Made by a program: the position numbers and the translations under genes. Positions 53,368-61,598 of a stretch of 64,000 nucleotides of DNA are shown here, one piece after another. Every line of letters starts with the position of its first letter. The stretch's first letter is position 1. Below the pieces are notes generated by a model, which was given only the letters and a program-made list of their open reading frames with translations, was not told the origin of the DNA and made no database searches. The stretch is from contig SUZN01000006.1 in assembly GCA_015059905.1 (NCBI GenBank), positions 124,001-188,000 on the forward strand. The letters run 5' to 3'. This DNA is from Rikenellaceae bacterium (lineage in GTDB: Bacteria > Bacteroidota > Bacteroidia > Bacteroidales > Rikenellaceae).

Positions 53368-54567
53368 ATGAAAGCAGACGTTGATAATAACCCTAAAATA
53401 GCTCTGTGGAACTCAAACTACACGAAGGCGTGGATATCTAACTTTATGATATTCTTCTCGTTTATGCTGCTTACGCCACTGTTGCCACTCTATATGTCGG
53501 AGGAGTTTGGGGCTGATAAGGACTTAATCGGTATGGTATTGTCGGGTTATACGCTCACGGCTCTGCTTGTCAGACCCTTCAGCGGATATTTTGTAGATAG
53601 TTTTCCGCGTAAGATGGTGCTACTGGTGAGTTATTTCTTCTTTATGGCTCTGTTTGCGGGCTATATCGTGGCTGGTACGGTGGCTCTGTTTGCTGTGGTA
53701 CGTACGCTGCACGGCTTTCCGTTTGGAGCTACGACGGTGGCGAATAGCACCGTGGCGATTGATGTGTTGCACCCCACTCGTCGTGCCGAGGGAATAGGAT
53801 ACTACGGTTTGAGCAACAACATAGCTACGGCGATAGGTCCTACGGTGGCGCTTGTGATATATCAGGCGTGTGAGAGTTATGACCTGCTCTTTGTGCTGTC
53901 GCTGTTGTTTGCTCTGTTTGGTTTGGTAATCAGCTCTACGCTCAAGTTGCCTAAAAAAGAGATAGTTACCAATAAACAAAAACTCTCGCTCGACCGCTTC
54001 CTGCTGCTTAAGGGGTGGAGTCTGGGCATTGCGATGTGCTGCCTATCGTTTTCGTATGGTGTGCTGGCAACCTATCTTGCAATCTATGGCAAGGAGGAGC
54101 TTGGTATTACGGGCGGTACAGGATTGTTCTTTATGATACTATCGATTGGTCTTATCTGTTCGCGACTGGTGGGTAGCCGCACTCTGCGAAAGGGTAGGAT
54201 TGTCGAAAATGCCTCGTTTGGTGTGGTGGTGTCGGTATTTGGTTATCTGCTGTTTGCGGCGGTGCATAACCTATGGGGATATTACGGTGCGGCGCTTATC
54301 ATTGGCTTGGGTAATGGTCATATGTTCCCTGCCTTTCAGACTATGTTTATCAATCTGGCTCCTCACGAACAGCGCGGCACAGCCAACTCGACGCTGCTGG
54401 TGTCGTGGGATATAGGCGTCGGCTTGGGTATTTTGGTCGGAGGAGCTCTGTCGGAGTATTGGGGCTATCACGCAGCCTTCTGGGGCGCGTGGGTGGTTAA
54501 TCTAGCGGGAGTGATTTTCTTCTTACTTGTAGCACGCAAGTTGTTTCTTAAATACAGATTACGATAA
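53368..54567 (+). CDS. Major facilitator superfamily transporter
   Basis: A 399-residue permease with twelve predicted helices. The loop 2-3 signature region reads LVRPFSGYFVDSFPRKMVLL, and a charged central loop (KLPKKEIVTNKQKLSL) splits the two halves. The type resembles drug or metabolite efflux carriers; the substrate is unknown. The start at 53368 is set by the promoter. The stop codon lies inside the left arm of the 20-pair terminator at 54556-54600. Confidence 0.85.
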   Translation: MKADVDNNPKIALWNSNYTKAWISNFMIFFSFMLLTPLLPLYMSEEFGADKDLIGMVLSGYTLTALLVRPFSGYFVDSFPRKMVLLVSYFFFMALFAGYIVAGTVALFAVVRTLHGFPFGATTVANSTVAIDVLHPTRRAEGIGYYGLSNNIATAIGPTVALVIYQACESYDLLFVLSLLFALFGLVISSTLKLPKKEIVTNKQKLSLDRFLLLKGWSLGIAMCCLSFSYGVLATYLAIYGKEELGITGGTGLFFMILSIGLICSRLVGSRTLRKGRIVENASFGVVVSVFGYLLFAAVHNLWGYYGAALIIGLGNGHMFPAFQTMFINLAPHEQRGTANSTLLVSWDIGVGLGILVGGALSEYWGYHAAFWGAWVVNLAGVIFFLLVARKLFLKYRLR

Positions 54568-54600
54568 AAGGGCGAGATATTCGCCCTTTTATCGTAATCT
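54556..54600. terminator. Perfect 20-pair bidirectional terminator
   Basis: 54556-54575 and 54581-54600 are exact inverted repeats with a 5-base loop (GATAT). The left arm includes the last three sense codons and the TAA of the MFS gene; the other side lies 9 bases after the GH76 stop. Confidence 0.88.
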
Positions 54601-54608
54601 TCTAATCT

Positions 54609-55844
54609 CTACTCCAAAGGTTTTAGCACACACATAGCCTCCATCAGCATACATCCCGAAAGATGAGATGTGAGAGGTACGCCCGTTACGCTCTTTGGGG
54701 CATCCCACCACTTGCCTCCATAGAGGTAAGTTTTGGGGTTGATGCCATTCTCTGCCATCGATGTTGCGAGGTGAGTGAGGTAGTTGTGGAATTTTGTGCG
54801 GGTTGCTGTGTCCAAAGTCTCATCGTTGATGAGCTTTACAAAGTAGCGGAAGAAGATGCCGTGAAACAAACCGCCATCGCCACCTGCAGCATCCTCCAGC
54901 ACGCCGCGGTTGTTGCTCATATGCTCGATAACATAGTTGGCTGCAAGGACTGCATCATCGAGATACTGCTTGTCGCCCGTAATCTTATAAAGCTCGTGCG
55001 CTGCGCCGAGGAATGTGCCCTGATTGTAGGTGAATATCCAGCGACGGTTTACCTGACCGCGACCGTTGATACTGTCAGCCACCGCGCCGCGCTTCGCATC
55101 GAAAAGCACCTTGCGCAACCAATGGTAAATCTTCTTTGCCTCGCTCAGATACTCCTCCTTTGCCTTGCCGCCTACGAAGCCTGCCTTGTCGTAGAAGTTG
55201 TAAAGGCGTGCCGCGATAAGTGCCGCAGGACCATTTGAGCAGGCGTTCTTCGACTTTGCTACATCGGTCTTCCAGGTGATGCCGCCATACCAGGGAGCCT
55301 CATCCTCGGGACCCCACGTTGTCCAAATCCATTGGTCGTACATCTGGCGAGCCTTCTCAATGTACTTCTTCTCGCCTGTGCTCTCCCACATACGAATCTG
55401 CGCCAACACAATCCACTCCATATCATCGACAAAGACATTCCACCAGGCATCCTCGCGGCGACCCGAGAAGTTGAACTTGGGTGCGCCCTCCCACCATAGT
55501 GGGTAGAGGTCGAGATACTGCTTCTTGCCCGAACGCATATAGGCATCGACCACGACATCCATCGCGTGCGCCTGTGGCCAATAGTGGTTTGTCGTAAGGT
55601 TTGAGAGGTTGCTGCCATAGTTGAAATAGTAGCGCTTGTCGAAACCGTAGAAGTTAGCGCCCCAGAATCTGTCAATAAGCGCCTGCGACATACCCTCTGC
55701 CATTTTGTTCCAATACTTTGCGCTCTTTTGTTTTGAGCTGCTCTTTGCTGTCTCCGCTGCCGCAGTAGTTGGCTCGGCAGCCATTGTCATCTGTGCTGAC
55801 GCTGAAACTGTGAGCGCAAGCACCAATAATAACATCTTTCTCAT
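54609..55844 (-). CDS. Secreted GH76-family glycoside hydrolase, second copy
   Basis: A 411-residue exported enzyme: signal peptide MRKMLLLVLALTVSASAQ, short linker, then the alpha/alpha toroid with the paired catalytic Asp in FVDDMEWIVLAQIRMW (about 140-141). The remaining repeats (NQGTFLGAAHELYKITG) match the GH76 at 14503-15768 in layout but with low identity, so the two are old paralogues. Expected activity is on alpha-1,6-mannan. It is 22 bases downstream of a GH43 gene and probably cotranscribed with it. Confidence 0.85.
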   Translation of the reverse strand: MRKMLLLVLALTVSASAQMTMAAEPTTAAAETAKSSSKQKSAKYWNKMAEGMSQALIDRFWGANFYGFDKRYYFNYGSNLSNLTTNHYWPQAHAMDVVVDAYMRSGKKQYLDLYPLWWEGAPKFNFSGRREDAWWNVFVDDMEWIVLAQIRMWESTGEKKYIEKARQMYDQWIWTTWGPEDEAPWYGGITWKTDVAKSKNACSNGPAALIAARLYNFYDKAGFVGGKAKEEYLSEAKKIYHWLRKVLFDAKRGAVADSINGRGQVNRRWIFTYNQGTFLGAAHELYKITGDKQYLDDAVLAANYVIEHMSNNRGVLEDAAGGDGGLFHGIFFRYFVKLINDETLDTATRTKFHNYLTHLATSMAENGINPKTYLYGGKWWDAPKSVTGVPLTSHLSGCMLMEAMCVLKPLE

Positions 55845-55866
55845 AAATTATACTATTTAGTTTACA

Positions 55867-56799
55867 TTATTTTACAATATCGGGTCTGTCGCTTTTTGGG
55901 CGGATGAAGCCCTTGTCGGTCATATGCAGAATACCATCTTTAGAGAACTTCATCGTGCCGATATACATCGTGCGGGGATGTATGTGGGTTGTTGATTGGT
56001 GGGCGTGGAAGGCTATGCGGAGCTTGCCGCGCTTATCCTTGAAGAGGGTGTGGTGACCCGTGCCAACCAACTCCTTGTAGCGGCGCAGGATAGGGTTGCC
56101 TTCAAATTTTGTCCACTTGCCATCGAGTGAGGTTGCTGTGGCGTAGCCCACACCGTAGTCCTGACTCTCATAGCTGTTTGCTGAGTAGGTCAGGTAATAT
56201 ACTCCATTATGCTTAACGATGTTGGGACCCTCGTTCACGCGGGGCCATATATCCTCCCACGCTGCGCTCACGTTGATGCACTTCTTCAAGGTGCTGGCTA
56301 TTGGCGTGATGTGGTCCTTGTCGAGTTGTACCTGCCAGATGCAGTTGCCGTCGGTGTTGCGAACGAAAAACATCCAGGTGGTGCCATCATCGTCGAAATA
56401 GATTGTTGCATCGATAGAGTATCGGTCGCCTATGACATCCTTCATCATCTGGTCACCTACCTGACGAAAAGGTCCCATAGGAGAGTCGCTTGTGGCAATG
56501 TAAAGACGTTCATTGCCAGAGTAATACATATAGTATTTGTCGCCGAGATGATATACCTCTGGAGCCCAGAACCAACGCTTCTGTGTGGTGTCGTCTTTGT
56601 GAAGTGCCAGACCGCCGTACGTCCAGTTCTTCAAATCTCGTGAGGTATATACCTCAATGCCGTCGCCTGCGTGAGTACCATAGGCATAATATACTCCATC
56701 CTCCAGCAAAACGAATGGGTCGGCAAATGGGACTTCACTAATCTGAGCAAATGAGATTTGCGCTACAAGAAGTAGAAGAGTGGTTAGTAAATGCCTCAT
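55867..56799 (-). CDS. Secreted GH43-family glycoside hydrolase, second copy
   Basis: A 310-residue exported beta-propeller enzyme with signal peptide ending ISFAQ. Catalytic acids: VPFADPFVLLEDG (base Asp), SIDATIYFDDDG (modulator Asp) and NEGPNIVKHNG (acid Glu). The family acts on arabinose, xylose or galactose linkages. Its pairing with a GH76 gene suggests joint attack on a branched mannan or similar glycan, but this is inferred. Confidence 0.87.
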   Translation of the reverse strand: MRHLLTTLLLLVAQISFAQISEVPFADPFVLLEDGVYYAYGTHAGDGIEVYTSRDLKNWTYGGLALHKDDTTQKRWFWAPEVYHLGDKYYMYYSGNERLYIATSDSPMGPFRQVGDQMMKDVIGDRYSIDATIYFDDDGTTWMFFVRNTDGNCIWQVQLDKDHITPIASTLKKCINVSAAWEDIWPRVNEGPNIVKHNGVYYLTYSANSYESQDYGVGYATATSLDGKWTKFEGNPILRRYKELVGTGHHTLFKDKRGKLRIAFHAHQSTTHIHPRTMYIGTMKFSKDGILHMTDKGFIRPKSDRPDIVK

Positions 56800-56848
56800 A
56801 TTGTTTGTTTAAGTTGTATGTAGTGGTTTGTGAAATAAAAAACTTATA

Positions 56849-56879
56849 CAAATATAGCGTAAAGTGATTTTGTTTGCAA
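56849..56879 (-). promoter_or_regulatory. Promoter of the GH43-GH76 operon
   Basis: Minus strand TTTG (56876-56879), 20-base spacer, TATATTTG (56849-56856). Leader about 45 bases. Confidence 0.75.
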
Positions 56880-56896
56880 ATTGTGTGTGCATTAAA

Positions 56897-56933
56897 AATA
56901 AATCAGCCGCCCACAAAAGTGTAAACGGCTGAT
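56897..56933 (-). terminator. Terminator downstream of tRNA-Gly
   Basis: ATCAGCCG/CGGCTGAT stem (56902-56909 with 56926-56933), T-rich on the minus strand. It would end the tRNA-Gly transcript after the tRNA-fragment region. Confidence 0.7.
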
Positions 56934-56942
56934 AATAAGAGT

Positions 56943-56961
56943 GCGGTAAGCGGGACTCGAA
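56943..56961 (-). repeat. Partial duplicate of the tRNA-Gly 3' end
   Basis: 19 bases identical to 57079-57097 (acceptor and T-arm part of tRNA-Gly) in direct orientation, 136 bases away. It is followed by a perfect hairpin AACTCGTG-CAAG-CACGAGTT. No D-arm or anticodon arm is present. Confidence 0.8.
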
Positions 56962-57025
56962 ACTCGTGCAAGCACGAGTTGTGCGTGAATTTATATTTAC
57001 ACCCCCAGCCCCTGGAAGGGGTGAT

Positions 57026-57046
57026 GAGGGTCACGGGTTAAGTCCC
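57026..57046 (+). repeat. Inverted fragment of the tRNA-Gly T-arm
   Basis: GAGGGTCACGGGTT (57026-57039), then two mismatches and GTCCC, repeats the tRNA-Gly T-arm region in opposite orientation to the gene at 57078-57150. Confidence 0.7.
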
Positions 57047-57077
57047 TTTTGACCTAATTATAGATTTTCAACCCTTG

Positions 57078-57150
57078 AGCGGTAAGCGGGACTCGAACCC
57101 GTGACCCTCGGCTTGGGAAGCCGATGCTCTACCAACTGAGCTATTACCGC
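57078..57150 (-). tRNA. tRNA-Gly (anticodon TCC)
   Basis: 73 bases, complete cloverleaf: acceptor GCGGTAA/TTACCGC, D-arm AGCTCAGTTGGTAGAGCA, anticodon loop CTTCCCA, T-arm with GGTTCGAGT. Discriminator base U73 is normal for tRNA-Gly. No encoded CCA. -7 box TAAATTTG at 57168-57175. Confidence 0.95.
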
Positions 57151-57167
57151 AAATGAATAAAGTGTTG

Positions 57168-57175
57168 CAAATTTA
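57168..57175 (-). promoter_or_regulatory. -7 box of tRNA-Gly
   Basis: TAAATTTG on the minus strand, 17 bases before the tRNA 5' end; no clear TTG. Confidence 0.5.
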
Positions 57176-57298
57176 TAAAAAATCATTGTTATTCCCATAC
57201 TATGGGCGAAGAATTTTTTCTGCATTGACAGAATTGTTATTATCTGCCCCAATTGTAATATTTGTTGCTTCGGGGCTTAATGGATAGATGAAAATCAC

Positions 57299-57306
57299 TA
57301 TATTTG
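57299..57306 (+). promoter_or_regulatory. -7 box of the large glycosidase-like gene
   Basis: TATATTTG, 27 bases before the ATG at 57334. Confidence 0.55.
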
Positions 57307-57333
57307 TAACAAACTTAACCAAAAAACTACATT

Positions 57334-59604
57334 ATGAAACGATATTCACTTCTTGGGCTTGTTCTTGTATCTATTATCAGCCTTAATCTCTATGCCAAGC
57401 CAGTATCGTCTGCGACAGATGTTGTAGTAACGGCTGAAAATTCATCCCATAGTGATTGGACGAGGATAAGCTCCCGACTCAAGAGCCTTCCCGTAGCCGA
57501 CTACTCCACAACAGCAAAGTGCGAAGGTGACTGGCTTATTGACCCATCACGGTTTAAGGCTGGAGTTTGGGCTGGCGAGGATGGAAAGTCGATTGTAATA
57601 TCAAACGGCTTGGTTGCGCGCGTATTTCGCCTGACGCCCAATCTTGCAACGGTCGATATCATCAATCAGATGACCTCGGAGAGTATGTTGCGTGCTGTGA
57701 GCTCCGAGGGAGAGTTGGTAATCAACGGCAAGCGCTGGCACCTGGGAGGTCTTGACGGTCAGAGTGAGCGCGGTTACTACAAGGAGGAGTGGCTGGAGCA
57801 GATGACAGCCAAAGCGGACTCGTTTATCGTTGAGGATTTTGAGGTTGAGGAGAATATCCCCACGCTAAAGTGGGCACGTCGTCGCTGGGCGTTGAATAAG
57901 TCGCTGCCAACGGGCAAGGTGCTTGTCTTTACGCTTCGAGGTGTAGGTGAGGTGAAGGATTTGAAGGTAAAACTATATTACGATATATATAACCATATCC
58001 CTCTTATTCGCAAGCGAATGGAGATATTCAACAATGGTGAGGCTGTTAATCTGGATTCGTTCAAATTGGAGTACCTCGCCTTTGCCGAGCCCGAGTCGCC
58101 TGTCGAGGAGAGCGATGCAAATAACTTTCTCCTGCCCAATATTCACATCGAGAGCGATTACCACGCAGGACCAGGCTTTACCGAGCGTGAGACAGACTGT
58201 GTGGAGCATTGGGTGGTGGACGAGGAGTACACCTCGCAGACAAGTTACAGTTTGCGAACACCCTGCATCCTGGATGTGAGTATGGAGGTTGGACCCGATG
58301 TGGAGATTACGCGCGACGAGCCTTTCTCTTCGTATATGGTCTATGAGATGCCGATGGACTCTTACGACCGCGAGCGAATGGGACTCTTCAAGCGTCGAAT
58401 GCAGCTGACGGTTGCCCCCTGGACATCGGAGAATCCTATCTTTATGCACCTTACGTCGGCTGACCCTGCGGTTGTCCGTCGCGCCGTTGACCAATGCGAG
58501 GAGTGCGGTTACGAGATGGTTATCATCAGTTTTGGTGCAAAGCTCAACGCCGAGGATATATCCGAGGAGAATATTGCCCGCTTCAAGGAGTTGGTGGATT
58601 ATGCCAACTCGAAGGGTGTGGAGCTGGGTTGTTACTCGCTGCTGGCAAGTCGCTGGATAGGCGATGATGTGGATGTTATAAACCCCAAAACGGGCAAGCG
58701 TGGCGGTATGACCTTCGGCAGCTCGCCCTGTCTGTGCAGCGATTGGGGGTATGAGTATTTTGATAAGATTAAAACTTTTATCGAACGCACAGGTATGACC
58801 TGCCTTGAGCACGATGGCTCATATCCAGGCGATGTATGTGCCTCGACCACCCATACCCATCACAAGGGTCTGAACGACTCGCAATGGCGTCAGTTCCATA
58901 AGATTACGAAACTATACAATTGGATGTGCGAGAATGGTATATATATAAATGTGCCCGATTACTATCTCCTCAATGGCTCGACAAAGGTCGCTATTGGCTA
59001 TCGTGAAGTGAACTGGTCGTTGCCACGTGAGCGACAGCTTATCCACACCCGCCAAATCAACTATCGTTGCACGTGGGAGCGTATGCCATCGTCGTTGTGG
59101 AGCTTTGTGCCATTGGTTCAGTATCACGGCGGAGGTGCGGCGGCTACGTTGGAGCCATTATGTGAGCATCTCTACGAGTATAAGACGCTGATGTTCCAGA
59201 ACTATGGTGCGGGCGTGCAGGCTTGTTACCGAGGTCCTCGCCTGTATGACACCGAGCAGACGAAGCAGGTTGTTATAGAGGTTATTTCCTGGTATAAGAG
59301 GTATCGCGAGATACTCAACAGCGATATTATCCATCTGCGTCAGCCTGATGCGCGCGATTGGGATGGTATTATGCACGTCAATCCTACGCTCAAGGAGAAG
59401 GCGCTGGCGATGTTCTACAACCCAACCGACACGGATATGGTGCGCACTATCAATCTGCCACTCTATTACACAGGTCTTGAGAAGATGGCGCGCATTCGCG
59501 AGCAGGAGGGAAGGGTGCGTAGCTACAAGCTAAACCGTGATTACAGCGTGACATTGCAGGTTACTATTCCTGCCAATGGTTACACGTGGTATGTAGTAGA
59601 ATAG
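57334..59604 (+). CDS. Large secreted glycoside-hydrolase-like protein (alpha-galactosidase/clan D type barrel)
   Basis: A 756-residue exported protein with signal peptide MKRYSLLGLVLVSIISLNLYA. Residues about 60-340 form a beta-rich domain and about 350-680 look like a TIM barrel: YEMVIISFGAKLN, SKGVELGCYSLLASRW, a CLCSDWG segment and TGMTCLEHDGSYPGD, where the EHDG would be the catalytic region. A C-terminal beta-sandwich follows. The layout resembles GH27/GH36-type alpha-galactosidases, but I cannot assign the family with certainty. It is monocistronic. Confidence 0.65.
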   Translation: MKRYSLLGLVLVSIISLNLYAKPVSSATDVVVTAENSSHSDWTRISSRLKSLPVADYSTTAKCEGDWLIDPSRFKAGVWAGEDGKSIVISNGLVARVFRLTPNLATVDIINQMTSESMLRAVSSEGELVINGKRWHLGGLDGQSERGYYKEEWLEQMTAKADSFIVEDFEVEENIPTLKWARRRWALNKSLPTGKVLVFTLRGVGEVKDLKVKLYYDIYNHIPLIRKRMEIFNNGEAVNLDSFKLEYLAFAEPESPVEESDANNFLLPNIHIESDYHAGPGFTERETDCVEHWVVDEEYTSQTSYSLRTPCILDVSMEVGPDVEITRDEPFSSYMVYEMPMDSYDRERMGLFKRRMQLTVAPWTSENPIFMHLTSADPAVVRRAVDQCEECGYEMVIISFGAKLNAEDISEENIARFKELVDYANSKGVELGCYSLLASRWIGDDVDVINPKTGKRGGMTFGSSPCLCSDWGYEYFDKIKTFIERTGMTCLEHDGSYPGDVCASTTHTHHKGLNDSQWRQFHKITKLYNWMCENGIYINVPDYYLLNGSTKVAIGYREVNWSLPRERQLIHTRQINYRCTWERMPSSLWSFVPLVQYHGGGAAATLEPLCEHLYEYKTLMFQNYGAGVQACYRGPRLYDTEQTKQVVIEVISWYKRYREILNSDIIHLRQPDARDWDGIMHVNPTLKEKALAMFYNPTDTDMVRTINLPLYYTGLEKMARIREQEGRVRSYKLNRDYSVTLQVTIPANGYTWYVVE

Positions 59605-59623
59605 AAAAGTTATTTCAAATAAA

Positions 59624-59654
59624 AGGTGAGTGTTTACGTTAAAAACACCCACCT
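59624..59654. terminator. Bidirectional terminator between glycosidase-like gene and acyl-CoA synthetase gene
   Basis: AGGTG-A-GTGTTT (59624-59635) pairs with AAACAC-C-CACCT (59643-59654), one mismatch, with T-rich tails on both strands. Confidence 0.75.
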
Positions 59655-59677
59655 CTCTTTTGAAAAAAAAAGTATCT

Positions 59678-61582
59678 CTACTTTGCAATCTGTTTGATAG
59701 CCTCCAGGTTCTTTGGATTAGTAGCCTTCTTGCCCTCTGGTGTATATACATACTCCAGACGGTCGGCATAACGCTCCTCGACCTTGCCACGCACAATCTT
59801 CATTGTGCTGTTCACCAAACCATTCTGCTCGGTAAATGGCTCTCCAACAATAGCCACAGCGCCTGGCAACCAACGGTCAGGGAACTCGTCGGCATACTCG
59901 CCGCCTGTGCGATACTTGTCAATCTCCTTCGTGATAGCCTGCGCAACAGCCTTCAATGACTCCTCGTCATCCTTGCCTGCGAGCATCGAGCGTACGGCGT
60001 CGCGGTTAGGCACCACGATAGCTGATGTAAATGGACTCTGGTTGTTGTAGATGATAATCTGGTCGATAAGCTTCGACTTATCCACAATAGCCTCCTCCAT
60101 ACCCTCGGGGCTGTACTTCTCGCCATCGGCAGCAATCAACAAACTCTTGAAACGACCCAATACATAGAGGAAACCATCCTCCGCCATATATCCCATATCG
60201 CCTGTGTATAGCCAACCATCCTTGACGGTCTCGGCAGTGGCTGATGGGTTCTTCCAATAACCCGCCATAACATTCTCGCCCTTGATGACAATCTCACCCT
60301 TCACTCCTGTTGGCATCTCCTCGCCCTCGTCGTTGAGAATCTTAATCTCCAAAGGCTGGATAACCAAACCTGATGAGCCAAAGCGGTGAAGCTTCTTGCC
60401 CAATGAGTTTGCCGAGATGATTGGTGTAGCCTCTGACAGACCATAACCCTGCAACATAGGCATACCTACAGCATAGAAGAAACGCTGCAACTCAGAGTCA
60501 AGCAAAGCACCGCCACCAACAAAGAATTTGATGTTGCCGCCAAAGCCTGCGCGTACCTTCTCAAATAGAATCTTATCGAACAGAGCAACCAATGGCTTTA
60601 GGATAAAACGCCATCCCTTGCCCTTTGAGTAGCCGTCCTGGTTGTACTCGTAAGCCACCTTCAATGCGAAGTGGAACAACTTCTCAACCTTTGGACCCTG
60701 CTTCTTGATAGATGTCTCGATGCTCTTGCGGAAGTTCTTCGCAAGGGCAGGTACTGACAAGAGCACGTGAGGTTTAACCTCCTTGATGTTTAATGGTACA
60801 TTCTTCAATGTCTCCATAGAGGTGCGACCAACCTGTGGTGTGGCAACCGATGCACCGCACGCAACCATAATGTAGAAGCCCGCTACGTGAGCGAAACAGT
60901 GGTCCAGTGGCAGGATGATGAACATACGGTAATCCGATGGGATTGAGATACGCGTAAGAGCCTGCTCCACGTTAGCCGTATAGTTGCGGTGAGTGAGGAT
61001 AACACCCTTTGGGTCGGCTGTGGTACCCGATGTGTAGGTGATTGTAGCGTAGTCGTCGTTCTGGATAGCCTGACCTATCTTCAGAAACTTCTCCTTGTTT
61101 GTCTTGAGCCACTCCTCACCCTTTGCCATAAGGTCAGAGAGCATAATCTCGCCCTCCTGCTGTGGCTCGGCATCAGAGAAGATAATCACATTCTTAACAA
61201 GTGGTAACTGCTCGCGAATGTTGCGAATCTTTGGCAACTGATTGCGAGAGACGAAGATAGTCTCAACGTCGGCGTGACGCAAGCGGAACAACAGGTCGTT
61301 AGCCTCCTCCAACTTGATTGAGAGTGGTACGCTGATAGCACCCGCATACAACAGACCAAGCTCCGATATAATCCAGTTGTTGCAACCTTCGGCAAGAATT
61401 GATACGGTCTGCTTTGGCTTAACACCTATGGCAGCCAGACCCGCACCCACCTTCAGGGCAAGTTCGCGTGTGAGCTTGTAGCTTGTAGGCTGGAATACGC
61501 CGTCGTGCTTCTCTAATAAAAAATCCTTGTCACCATATTTGGCAACTGATGACTCAAAAAGGTCGATAATTGTCTTTTTCAT
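59678..61582 (-). CDS. Long-chain acyl-CoA synthetase (AMP-forming)
   Basis: Activates fatty acids with ATP and CoA. The 634-residue ANL-superfamily enzyme has the P-loop YTSGTTADPKGVILTH, the A5 motif GYGLSEATPIIS, A7/A8 motifs WLYTGDMGYMAEDGFLYVLGR and a late lysine region (GLVNSTMKIVRGKV). Long-chain fatty acids are the likely substrate by family. It starts 16 bases after lepA, so the two are probably one transcript. Confidence 0.9.
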   Translation of the reverse strand: MKKTIIDLFESSVAKYGDKDFLLEKHDGVFQPTSYKLTRELALKVGAGLAAIGVKPKQTVSILAEGCNNWIISELGLLYAGAISVPLSIKLEEANDLLFRLRHADVETIFVSRNQLPKIRNIREQLPLVKNVIIFSDAEPQQEGEIMLSDLMAKGEEWLKTNKEKFLKIGQAIQNDDYATITYTSGTTADPKGVILTHRNYTANVEQALTRISIPSDYRMFIILPLDHCFAHVAGFYIMVACGASVATPQVGRTSMETLKNVPLNIKEVKPHVLLSVPALAKNFRKSIETSIKKQGPKVEKLFHFALKVAYEYNQDGYSKGKGWRFILKPLVALFDKILFEKVRAGFGGNIKFFVGGGALLDSELQRFFYAVGMPMLQGYGLSEATPIISANSLGKKLHRFGSSGLVIQPLEIKILNDEGEEMPTGVKGEIVIKGENVMAGYWKNPSATAETVKDGWLYTGDMGYMAEDGFLYVLGRFKSLLIAADGEKYSPEGMEEAIVDKSKLIDQIIIYNNQSPFTSAIVVPNRDAVRSMLAGKDDEESLKAVAQAITKEIDKYRTGGEYADEFPDRWLPGAVAIVGEPFTEQNGLVNSTMKIVRGKVEERYADRLEYVYTPEGKKATNPKNLEAIKQIAK

Positions 61583-61598
61583 ATAGTGTGATTTAGTT

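Noticed and set aside
56943..57046. A second tRNA gene next to tRNA-Gly
   Set aside because: Only T-arm/acceptor fragments are present; the D-arm and anticodon arm are missing.
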